Origin: Chloroflexota bacterium
GTDB lineage: Bacteria > Chloroflexota > Limnocylindria > QHBO01
DNA: 5,093 nucleotides
Direction of reading: 5' to 3'
NCBI GenBank assembly: GCA_013697395.1
Contig: JACCWY010000070.1
Coordinates: 1-5,093, forward strand
The notes beneath the pieces were generated by a model. It made no database searches. It saw only the letters and a list, made by a program, of their open reading frames with translations, and was not told the DNA's origin. Made by a program: the position numbers and the translations under genes. Below are positions 1 through 5,093 of this stretch, in pieces. Position 1 is the first letter of the stretch. Each line of letters starts with the position of its first letter.

Positions 1-644
1 GCGTCGTCCGTTGACGAGCCGCACGGGGAATTCACGTGGACATAGCCGCCGACGATGTTGGGCGCCGTGGGAAAGATGTGCAGCTCGGCACCGCCATCCA
101 CATCTCCGGCGGACCCGCCAGCGCACACCGGCTGAAGCGCAACAAGGGAGCTTGAATTTGAGTTGCGGGCAACGTTCGCGGCCGTCGCGTCCGTCCGAAC
201 GGTGGCCTGGTTCTGTCCGAAGATGCGCCCAAAGAACGCAACGTGGCGCTGGGTGATGATCACCTGCACGTGACCGGGGGTCGCGGAGTGCGGACCCGAG
301 ATCGGCGGCGAGTGGACTCGGAGGTCGCCCGCCGCCCGGGCGGCATCACACGTGGCATTGTCGGTCGCGAAGAATCCGTTCTCCTTCGCGTAGAAGCACG
401 CGTCGGCGTTCATCTGCGGTTGAACCGTGAGTGGATTTACGGCGTCGCCCGTGATTGGGTCCTTGAGCCACCGAGCGGCAGCGACTGCCCCAGGGTCGGC
501 CGCATTCTGCTCCTGCCTTCGGAGCATCCAGGACATCCCCAAATCCACGACGATAGCGGCGATTCCGAGAATGACGATCATGGTTGCAGCCGTGATGATC
601 AGTACCTGACCGCGCGGCGCTGAGCGAGCGGTTGCGGTGTTCAT
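1..644 (-). CDS. TadG-like Flp pilus assembly / envelope protein, partial (C-terminus beyond the left edge)
   Basis: I read 214 codons from an ATG at 644 down to base 3 with no stop, so the C-terminus lies outside the window. The N-terminus fits the TadG-type domain: a short basic leader ending in Pro-Arg-Gly (10-12), one membrane helix at about 14-34 (VLIITAATMIVILGIAAIVV), then D34, a basic stretch (LRRQ) and QNAADPGAVAAA (46-57), a variant of the usual LQNAADAAALAAA. A later stretch, VQVIITQRHVAFFGRIFGQ (126-144), and the HVNS motif near 203 are also typical. The body should be extracytoplasmic and anchored by the single helix. Unlike the two upstream genes it lacks Glu at +5 after the Gly, so prepilin peptidase cleavage is not expected. 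Visible cysteines are at 83, 99, 174 and 208. The ATG overlaps the TGA of the preceding gene as ATGA, so translation is probably coupled. Family assignment is fairly sure; the exact role (adhesin, anchor or assembly factor) is not known. Confidence 0.82.
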   Translation of the reverse strand, partial: MNTATARSAPRGQVLIITAATMIVILGIAAIVVDLGMSWMLRRQEQNAADPGAVAAARWLKDPITGDAVNPLTVQPQMNADACFYAKENGFFATDNATCDAARAAGDLRVHSPPISGPHSATPGHVQVIITQRHVAFFGRIFGQNQATVRTDATAANVARNSNSSSLVALQPVCAGGSAGDVDGGAELHIFPTAPNIVGGYVHVNSPCGSSTDD

Positions 645-1336
645 TGCTGGCGCTCGATAGCCTCGGTCACGACGGCCCTCAGCGTGACCTGATTGGGAAT
701 GAGAAGGAAGCCGGACATCGGGGGCTGCCACTGGTAGCAGGCGTAGATGGTCACGGTGTTTGCCACCGGTCGCCCAGGCGCTTCGGACGCGGCGCTCGCC
801 TGATCGGTGGTCGGCAGGCCACTCTGGCACGGAATGCCACTGGTGTCGACAGTCGGATCCCGCCCATCGATGTGGCATTGGACGAAGACGCTCTCGGCCT
901 CCGTGAAGGTGGTGGGAACGCCGGCGATGTCGTACTCGCCCGGTGGCGGGGCATCCCACGCGCCGGTGCCTCCGGCAAGGCGATACCCAGACCAGCAGGC
1001 AGCGAACTGGATAGCTCCGGGAGTCATCCCGGAGACCACACCGCGCGCGGCACCGGTCATGAACGGCCAGCCGGCCTCCGGGCGGTCGCACCGCGAGTAC
1101 GAGAGGGGCGGGTTGCTGAGTGGCTGATACGGCAGTCGAGGCACCGTCGGGCACTGCGCTGTGGCGCTGTGGATTGCGGCGTACCGTGCGGCCTCTCTCG
1201 CCGTGTTCGACAGCTGTTGCTGGTAGAAGACTCCGATCCCAAGCACGATGATGCCCATGACGACCATGAGGAAGAGAGGCAAGACCAGCGCGGTCTCCAC
1301 CAGCGTCTGTCCGGACCTGCCGCTGCTCGGGCGCAT
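641..1336 (-). CDS. TadE-like pseudopilin / minor pilin
   Basis: This is a 231-residue protein. Its N-terminus SGRSGQTLVETALVLP carries the class III signal of TadE-type pseudopilins: Gly9 as the -1 residue, Glu14 at +5, then a hydrophobic helix to about residue 37. After the helix comes QLSNTAREAARYAA (41-54), the usual TadE post-helix motif. The remaining 175 residues are a variable outer domain with six cysteines (62, 83, 114, 154, 170, 200) and a C-terminal strand pattern around IYACYQW that resembles the end of the upstream paralogue. By family knowledge, such proteins are processed by a TadV/CpaA-type peptidase and seated in the inner membrane to help Flp pilus assembly. I chose the ATG at 1336 because it overlaps the upstream stop as TGATG, is preceded by a weak GGCGGA, and directly begins the pseudopilin leader. 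In-frame starts further upstream would run through the preceding gene. The stop overlaps the next start as ATGA. TadE versus TadF cannot be resolved. Confidence 0.85.
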   Translation of the reverse strand: MRPSSGRSGQTLVETALVLPLFLMVVMGIIVLGIGVFYQQQLSNTAREAARYAAIHSATAQCPTVPRLPYQPLSNPPLSYSRCDRPEAGWPFMTGAARGVVSGMTPGAIQFAACWSGYRLAGGTGAWDAPPPGEYDIAGVPTTFTEAESVFVQCHIDGRDPTVDTSGIPCQSGLPTTDQASAASEAPGRPVANTVTIYACYQWQPPMSGFLLIPNQVTLRAVVTEAIERQQ

Positions 1337-1960
1337 CAGTAGTCCGCCACGGTGAATGCTCGGTCCTTTTGCAGCCAGATGTCGCCCAAGCTGAGGCCAT
1401 TCGCGAGGGGAAGCTGGATATCCTGCAGGTTGAACAACGTTGTAAACCGGTAGCAGACGCGCACCTCCACGTATGGGAGGCCGTCGGTAGGCCCGACCGG
1501 AGGCCAGACATGCGACCACCCTTGAAGGGCATCGCACTCCGGCGGAGCGGTACTCCTTTCCGTCCCGCACCAGCCGCCGGCCTCGTACCCTGGTAGCTCG
1601 GCGTCGTCGTCGTAGATGCACACTGCCACCGCCGGCATCGTGCAGGTGCTGCCGCTCTGAACGCGATTCGGGAGGCGCTCAGCTTCGCCGCAGACGGCTT
1701 CCAGGGCGACGGCGTGAATGCGAGCGTATTCGGTGCTCGTCAGCACGCCGAGACCGCGCTTGAGCTGAAGGTATTCCTGGGCCGCAGCCTCGGCCCCGTT
1801 ACGAGCCGCGGCTTCCATCACGATGCTGGCCTGGAAGACGCGGCCGAAGTCGGCGATGCCAAGGAATCGGCAGCACCAGGGCGAACTCAACCAGCGACTG
1901 GCCGCGCCGAGACGGCGCTGCCGTTGCGTCAGGCTGAGAAGGTACGACTGCGTCCGACAT
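1336..1960 (-). pseudogene. TadE-like pseudopilin split by a frameshift in its membrane helix
   Basis: Two reading frames together make one TadE-like protein. From the ATG at 1960 one frame gives a leader of about 20 residues and RRGQSLVEFALVLP, with Gly20 at -1 and Glu25 at +5 of a prepilin peptidase site; it then degenerates into PWHRRLRP. The neighbouring frame picks up at 1860 with GIADFGRVF and MEAAARNGAEAAAQEY, the standard continuation, and runs to the TGA at 1336-1338. Only 7 nt separate the VLP codons from GIADFGR, against 21 nt at the same place in the next gene, so about 14 nt seem to be missing at 1861-1867; a single-base insertion would also explain the shift. The downstream part has six cysteines and ends with VEVRVCYRF, like its paralogue. 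No clear Shine-Dalgarno precedes 1960; an in-frame TTG at 1996 is an alternative start. Either a genuine pseudogene or an assembly error: the intact downstream frame and preserved operon overlap favour a recent event or an error. Confidence 0.75.
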
Positions 1961-2051
1961 GGTGTGGGCACGATGTCGGGTGCTCCGGCGCGCCAAGGGC
2001 GATGGCGTCGCTGGCCCCCTGAAAAGTGCGTGTGCTCCCTTCCGTAGAGGC

Positions 2052-2065
2052 GGTACGTTAGTACC
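2052..2065. repeat. Short inverted repeat GGTAC-GTTA-GTACC
   Basis: Two perfect 5-bp arms (2052-2056 and 2061-2065) flank a 4-base loop. On the minus strand it overlaps the candidate extended -10 of the Tad-like operon, so it could be an operator or a small hairpin at the start of that transcript. Arms this short occur often by chance. Confidence 0.25.
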
Positions 2066-2100
2066 AGTCCTTCTCCCTGACTACCGGTTGTGATCTCGTT

Positions 2101-2130
2101 CGGTGCCCCGGTGCACCGCAGTTCCGGGGC
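2101..2130. repeat. Overlapping inverted repeats (alternative hairpins)
   Basis: CGGTGC (2101-2106) pairs with GCACCG (2113-2118) across a 6-base loop. The overlapping GCCCCGG (2105-2111) pairs with CCGGGGC (2124-2130) across 12 bases. The two pairings share bases and are mutually exclusive. No T-tract follows on either strand, and the position between divergent genes argues against a terminator. A regulator site or a folded leader of the leftward transcript are possible. Confidence 0.3.
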
Positions 2131-2168
2131 GTATGGGGACTGAGGTGGGGAGCGGTGCGGACTTGTGA

Positions 2169-2201
2169 GAATCGCACTGTAATCCGCGAACCTTGCGATT
2201 C
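2169..2201. promoter_or_regulatory. Candidate operator: GAATCGCA-N17-TGCGATTC
   Basis: A perfect 8-bp inverted repeat (arms 2169-2176 and 2194-2201) with half-site centres 25 bp apart. Allowing one bulged base, the symmetry extends outward by three more bases (GTGA before the left arm, CAC at the end of the right). The right arm overlaps the putative -35 (2199-2204) of the promoter for the NUDIX gene, a position suited to repression. This role is inferred from position only; no known regulator family is recognised. Confidence 0.35.
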
Positions 2202-2226
2202 ACCTTACCGAGGGCCCGGATAGACT
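2199..2226 (+). promoter_or_regulatory. Putative promoter of the NUDIX gene, giving a leaderless mRNA
   Basis: A -10-like TAGACT (2221-2226) lies 6 nt before the GTG at 2233. A -35-like TTCACC (2199-2204, four of six consensus bases) is 16 nt upstream of it. Transcription would begin at or within a base or two of the start codon. No Shine-Dalgarno sequence is well placed before the GTG, in line with a leaderless start. Confidence 0.45.
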
Positions 2227-2232
2227 CGGAGC

Positions 2233-2832
2233 GTGACGGAGCGCGTCCTCGTCCTGCCCAGGGCCGACGTCCCAGGCGGCTGTGACTTCCACGGGATCCG
2301 AGCGGCCAGGGCGGGCCAGCTCGAGGATCTGCGCGCGACGATCGGGGCGAGCGGCCGCTACCTCGAGCGCGCCGTCGCCGAAGACGACCCGACCCACAAG
2401 CAGGTCATCCCGTACGTCGTCGTCCGCGACGCCGATCGCGTCTTCCTCATGCGCCGGACCGACGCGGGCGGCGACCCGCGCCTGCACGGGAAGGCCAGCA
2501 TCGGGGTCGGCGGGCACCTGAGTCCCGTGGACGAGGGCGGCGACGCGCTCATGTCCGGCCTGCGCCGAGAATGGGTGGAGGAGCTCGAGACCGATTGGGA
2601 GCCGGAGTTCGAGCTCGTCGGCTTCCTGAATGACGACACGAACCCGGTGGGGGCGGTCCACCTGGGCGTCGTCTTCTCCGTGGACGCGGCCGGGCGCCCG
2701 GTCGGCGTGCGGGAGCACGACAAGCTCATCGGCGCCTTTGCCGGGACCGAAGAGCTGATCGGGTCGTGGGATCGCCTCGAAACCTGGTCACGCCTCGTGG
2801 CCGATGCGCTGGAGATGGGCCGGTCGCAGTAG
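2233..2832 (+). CDS. NUDIX-family hydrolase (MutT-like predicted phosphoesterase)
   Basis: A 199-residue soluble protein, probably a metal-dependent hydrolase of a nucleoside diphosphate-linked or similar phosphate compound; the substrate cannot be read from sequence. The first ~55 residues are a family-specific extension. The NUDIX fold starts at about 58 with QVIPYVVVRDADRVFLMRR, followed by GKASIGVGGHLSPVD (86-100) and the core REWVEEL (112-118), which supplies the expected metal-binding glutamates. Then come ELVGFLNDDTNPVGAVHLG (127-145) and a C-terminal helix with ETWS. The NDDTNPVGxVHLGVVF stretch recalls the predicted phosphoesterase branch of MutT proteins (COG4112, from memory). The box is irregular: G94 is 17 residues before R112 rather than 13, and Glu119 replaces the usual Gly after EEx. 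The GTG at 2233 is the first start in frame and lies just after a -10 element. The next gene begins 69 bp downstream with its own -10-like element, so the two may be separately transcribed. Confidence 0.85.
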   Translation: MTERVLVLPRADVPGGCDFHGIRAARAGQLEDLRATIGASGRYLERAVAEDDPTHKQVIPYVVVRDADRVFLMRRTDAGGDPRLHGKASIGVGGHLSPVDEGGDALMSGLRREWVEELETDWEPEFELVGFLNDDTNPVGAVHLGVVFSVDAAGRPVGVREHDKLIGAFAGTEELIGSWDRLETWSRLVADALEMGRSQ

Positions 2833-2888
2833 CCGTCGCGCCCCGAACTCGGCTCGCCCGCCGACCGGGCATGCGGGGCACCCGGGCC

Positions 2889-2894
2889 TATACT
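2889..2894 (+). promoter_or_regulatory. -10 element TATACT, putative leaderless promoter of the NfeD protease gene
   Basis: TATACT matches the TATAAT consensus in five of six bases and ends 7 nt before the ATG at 2902, which would place transcription start on the A of the start codon. The matching -35 region is poor (CGGGCA at 2866-2871). The surrounding TA-x-ACTCG...GAGC pattern repeats the one before the NUDIX gene. No Shine-Dalgarno is visible. It decides the start: the in-frame GTG at 2896 would lie between the -10 and the expected transcript start. Confidence 0.5.
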
Positions 2895-2901
2895 CGTGAG
2901 C

Positions 2902-4260
2902 ATGCTTCGTCGGGCGCTCGCTGCCGTGACCATGGCGCTGGGAATCGTGTGTCTCGTCGGGCCGGTCGCGGCGAATGGCGAGCAGATCGGGCGGCTCGAG
3001 CTGACCGGCGTCATCGACCAGGTGAACGCGGCCTTCGTCGAAGAGGGCCTGCGCGTCGCCGCTGACGAGGGCTCGCCGGCGGTGATCATCGTGATCGACT
3101 CGCCCGGTGGGGAGCTGACGAGCATGGACCGCATCGTCAAGGCGATCCTGGCCAGCGAGGTCCCCGTCATCGCGTGGGTCGCACCGCAGGGCGCCCGGGC
3201 CGGCTCCGCCGCAACGTTCATCACGCTGGCCGCCGACGTCGCGGCCATGGCGCCCAACACCAACATCGGCGCCGCATCGGTCGTCGGGAGCGGCGGCGAG
3301 GACCTCCCCGCGACCCTCGCGGCGAAGGTGACGAACGACGCGGTGGCGCGCATCCGCTCGCTCGCCGAAGAGCACGGTCGGAACGCGGACTGGGCCGAGT
3401 CCGCGGTGCGAGACGCGGCCAGCATCGGGGCGACCGAAGCCGTCGCCATGGAGCCGCCGGTGGCCGACCTGATCGCGGACGACCTGCCGGCCCTGCTGGC
3501 GGCGGTCGATGCCGGCGAGCGTGCCGACGGGCGCGCGTACGCGTTCAACGGCGAGGCGTTGCCCCCGCTCAGCGACCTTGCCGTGCGGGAGCTCGAGATG
3601 AACGTGGGCCAGCAGTTCCTGCACCTGCTGTCCGACCCGAACATCGCTTTCATCCTGTTCACCATCGGCTTCTACGGGATCGTGGCCGAGCTGTTCCACC
3701 CGAACTTCTTTTCCGGCATCCTCGGCGCGATCGCGATCGTTCTGGCGTTCATCGGCTCGAACGCCCTGCCGCTCAACGTGGGTGGGTTGCTCCTTATCCT
3801 CATCGGTGTCGGGCTGCTGGCGCTCGAGGTGGTCGTGGCCTCCTACGGGCTGCTCACCGTGGGCGGGGTGGTGGCACTCGTCCTTGGCGCCTTCGCGCTC
3901 TGGACCGGCGTCGAGCCTGGCGTCGAGTCGATCGACGTCTCGGTCAGCCCGTGGATCGTCGCCATCGTCGTGGCCGTCGGGGTCGTCTACGCGTGGTTCC
4001 TCGTCCGCGCCCTGCTCCAGATGCGGAGGAATGGCGGCGTGGCCAACCAGCCGGTCGCTGCCCTGGTCGGCGCGGGGGGCACTGCCCAGACTCTCATCGC
4101 CCCGACCGGGATCGCCTATGCTGGCGGCGAGAGCTGGTCGGCACGCACGCAGTCCGGCGACATCTCTGCCGGGGCGCCGGTGCGCATCGTGGGCGTCAAC
4201 GGACTCGAGCTGATCGTGGAGCCGGCACCAGCCGGCGGTGGGGAAGCAACGGAGGGATAG
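2902..4260 (+). CDS. Long-form NfeD: membrane-bound ClpP-class serine protease with C-terminal NfeD OB-fold
   Basis: A 452-residue protein with the full long-NfeD layout. Residues 1-24 form a Sec-type signal peptide (MLRR, hydrophobic core, VAA before N25). Residues ~28-205 are the ClpP-like protease: IDSPGGELTSM (66-76), then GARAGSAATF with the probable nucleophile Ser102, and AAKVTND with the probable base Lys142. These align with Ser97 and Lys138 of the Pyrococcus horikoshii PH1510 protease, as I recall it. A membrane region follows at ~248-370 with four or five helices, including GFYGIVAELFHPN and a final helix at SPWIVAIVVAVGVVYAWFL. The C-terminal ~65 residues (about 383-445) are the NfeD OB-fold, with LVGAGGTAQT and ...APVRIVGVNGLELIVEP. 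The protease domain should face outside the membrane. Relatives cleave the hydrophobic C-terminus of their partner stomatin, and here a slipin gene follows 6 nt after the stop, so that is the expected partner. The ATG is preferred to the GTG at 2896 because of the -10 position. Confidence 0.92.
   Translation: MLRRALAAVTMALGIVCLVGPVAANGEQIGRLELTGVIDQVNAAFVEEGLRVAADEGSPAVIIVIDSPGGELTSMDRIVKAILASEVPVIAWVAPQGARAGSAATFITLAADVAAMAPNTNIGAASVVGSGGEDLPATLAAKVTNDAVARIRSLAEEHGRNADWAESAVRDAASIGATEAVAMEPPVADLIADDLPALLAAVDAGERADGRAYAFNGEALPPLSDLAVRELEMNVGQQFLHLLSDPNIAFILFTIGFYGIVAELFHPNFFSGILGAIAIVLAFIGSNALPLNVGGLLLILIGVGLLALEVVVASYGLLTVGGVVALVLGAFALWTGVEPGVESIDVSVSPWIVAIVVAVGVVYAWFLVRALLQMRRNGGVANQPVAALVGAGGTAQTLIAPTGIAYAGGESWSARTQSGDISAGAPVRIVGVNGLELIVEPAPAGGGEATEG
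4251..4256 (+). promoter_or_regulatory. Shine-Dalgarno site of the slipin gene
   Basis: GGAGGG lies 10 nt before the ATG at 4267, inside the last codons of the NfeD gene. It contrasts with the two upstream genes, which lack such a site, and supports operon-internal initiation at 4267. Confidence 0.6.
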
Positions 4261-4266
4261 CGAACC

Positions 4267-5093
4267 ATGGATGAGCTGGTCGGCCTGATCCTCATTGTCG
4301 TCGGCATTGCGATCGCGCTGTGGCTGATCTTCAGCATCGTCCACATTGTCCGCGAGTACGAGCGGCTGGTGGTGTTCTTCTTCGGTCGCCTGCAGGGAGC
4401 GCGCGGTCCGGGCATCGTGCTCCTCATCCCCTTTGTGCAGCAGGCGGTCAAGGTCGACCTGCGCGAGCGCTTCCTCGAGGTGCCGCAGCAGACCTGCATC
4501 ACGAAGGACAACGCGCCGATCAACATCGACTTCCTGGTCTACTCGAAGGTGTTCGATCCGCAGACGACGGTGACGGCCGTGACCGACTTCACCGGTGCAT
4601 CGCAAGCGCTGGCTGCCACGACCTTGCGCGCCGTCATCGGCGACATCCCGCTCGACGACGTGCTGGCCAAGCGGGAGGAGATCAACCACATCCTGCGCGC
4701 CAAGCTCGACGAGGTGACCGAGCGCTGGGGCGTCAAGATCACCAGCGTCGAGATCCGGGAGATCGTCCCGCCGCGCGACATCCAGGACGCCATGAACCGC
4801 CAGATGTCGGCCGAGCGCAACCGGCGCGCCGTGATCACCGAGTCGGAGGGCACCCGGCAGGCGACCATCAACGTGGCTGAGGGCGACAAGCAGTCGAACA
4901 TCCTGCGCGCCGAGGGTGACCGGCAGTCGCAGATCCTGCGGGCCGAGGGCTACGCTAACGCGCTGGAGACGATCTTCAACGCCGCCAAGGGCATCGACCA
5001 GAAGACCATGGCGCTCCAGTATCTCGACGCCCTCAAGGCGCTGGCCGCGGGCGAGAGCACGAAGTGGATCGTGCCGATGGAGCTCAGCGAGCT
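4267..5093 (+). CDS. Slipin / stomatin-like SPFH-domain membrane protein, partial (C-terminus beyond the right edge)
   Basis: 275 codons are visible with no stop; stomatin-type proteins usually run to about 250-320 residues, so little is probably missing. An N-terminal membrane segment (5-28, LVGLILIVVGIAIALWLIFSIVHIV) is followed by the SPFH/prohibitin-homology domain (about 29-175): REYERLVVFFFGRLQGARGPGIVLLIPF, VDLRERFLEVPQQ, ITKDNAPINIDFLVYSKV, TTLRAVIGDIPLDDVLAKREEIN and WGVKITSVEIREIVPP. This pattern is diagnostic of slipins rather than HflK/HflC or flotillin. A coiled-coil helix (about 176-236) contains 11-residue repeats, followed by ALQYLDALKALAAGESTKWIVP, the oligomerisation tail. 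It should form membrane-bound oligomers at the inner membrane. The gene lies 6 nt after the NfeD protease with its own Shine-Dalgarno, the conserved NfeD-slipin operon. The region the protease would cut in related systems is near the C-terminus, at or past the window edge. Confidence 0.93.
   Translation, partial: MDELVGLILIVVGIAIALWLIFSIVHIVREYERLVVFFFGRLQGARGPGIVLLIPFVQQAVKVDLRERFLEVPQQTCITKDNAPINIDFLVYSKVFDPQTTVTAVTDFTGASQALAATTLRAVIGDIPLDDVLAKREEINHILRAKLDEVTERWGVKITSVEIREIVPPRDIQDAMNRQMSAERNRRAVITESEGTRQATINVAEGDKQSNILRAEGDRQSQILRAEGYANALETIFNAAKGIDQKTMALQYLDALKALAAGESTKWIVPMELSE
4846..4944 (+). repeat. 33-bp coding repeat: 11-residue coiled-coil units in the slipin
   Basis: Three consecutive units begin with Glu-Gly: EGTRQATINVA, EGDKQSNILRA and EGDRQSQILRA (residues 194-226); a weaker fourth starts at EGY (227). 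The second and third units (4879-4911 and 4912-4944) are identical at 27 of 33 bases. An 11-residue period is typical of the long SPFH coiled coil, so protein-level structure rather than a mobile repeat is the likely cause. Confidence 0.7.

Larger units (their letters stand above)
1961..2232. other. Divergent intergenic region with several inverted repeats
   Basis: This stretch separates the leftward Tad-like operon from the rightward NUDIX gene and should hold both promoters. I see no convincing small gene, including no Flp-type major pilin. It contains three inverted repeats, listed separately, and a rightward promoter candidate. No promoter for the leftward operon stands out. The best candidate on the minus strand is an extended -10, TGGTACTAA (hexamer at 2058-2063), with no good -35; it would leave a leader of roughly 90 nt before the ATG at 1960. 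Confidence 0.6.

Noticed and set aside
632..1342. 236-codon plus-strand frame opposite the intact TadE-like gene
   Set aside because: No recognisable domain, while the minus strand gives a full pseudopilin with leader, helix and operon overlaps.
1337..1621. N-terminal extension of the intact TadE-like gene to an upstream in-frame start at 1621
   Set aside because: The extension is Arg-rich, runs through the preceding gene and would bury the prepilin leader; the ATG at 1336 fits both the leader and the TGATG overlap.
1861..1867. Programmed ribosomal frameshift in the first pseudopilin gene
   Set aside because: No classic slippery heptamer or downstream structure is apparent, and the helix would be too short even after the shift. 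A deletion explains it better.
2105..2130. GC-rich hairpin as a Rho-independent terminator
   Set aside because: No T-tract on either strand, and it lies between divergent genes, where no transcript should end.
2358..3665. 435-codon minus-strand frame opposite the NUDIX and NfeD genes
   Set aside because: The product is rich in Ser, Arg, Ala, Thr and Pro without any domain and spans two well-supported plus-strand genes.
3174..4274. 366-codon plus-strand frame overlapping the NfeD gene
   Set aside because: It is an Arg/Gly-rich out-of-frame reading of the NfeD gene, which has clear protease, membrane and OB-fold signatures.
2788..4689. Very long open frame (633 codons) on the minus strand opposite the NfeD and slipin genes
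   Set aside because: Its product is a low-complexity run of Asp, Arg, His, Gly and Gln with no recognisable domain. It mirrors the third-position GC bias of the real genes on the plus strand, a common artefact in GC-rich DNA.

Overview
This is a GC-rich bacterial window with two gene blocks transcribed away from each other across an intergenic region of about 270 bp (1961-2232). The taxon cannot be fixed from sequence alone. The GC-rich codons, Tad-type pilin-like genes, apparently leaderless starts and the long NfeD/slipin pair would suit a Chloroflexota or actinobacterial genome, possibly a metagenome contig. That placement is inference.

Left block, minus strand, read from 1960 down to 1: three consecutive genes for TadE/TadG-like envelope proteins, the pseudopilin or minor-pilin class of Flp/Tad pili. 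The first (1336-1960) is split by a frameshift inside its N-terminal membrane helix, so it is either a pseudogene or a sequence error. The second (641-1336) is an intact TadE-like protein. The third (1-644) is a TadG-like protein that runs off the left edge. Stop and start codons overlap at both junctions (TGATG and ATGA), so this is a tightly coupled operon. No pilus motor, prepilin peptidase or major Flp pilin lies in the window.

Intergenic region: it holds several inverted repeats and a likely promoter for the rightward gene. A perfect 8-bp inverted repeat (2169-2201) overlaps the putative -35 of that promoter.

Right block, plus strand: a NUDIX-family hydrolase (2233-2832), then a long-form NfeD membrane serine protease (2902-4260), then a slipin/stomatin-type SPFH protein (4267 to beyond 5093). 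The first two each have a -10-like TANNNT hexamer 6-7 nt before the start codon, which suggests leaderless mRNAs. The slipin has a conventional Shine-Dalgarno site and follows the protease by 6 nt, so those two form one operon. Long NfeD plus slipin is a well-known conserved pair thought to act on membrane organisation and membrane-protein quality control.

I found no RNA gene, CRISPR array, insertion sequence or clearly new system. The points most worth a second look are the frameshifted pseudopilin, the shared leaderless-start motif, the inverted repeat over the promoter and the paired-cysteine content of the Tad-like proteins.
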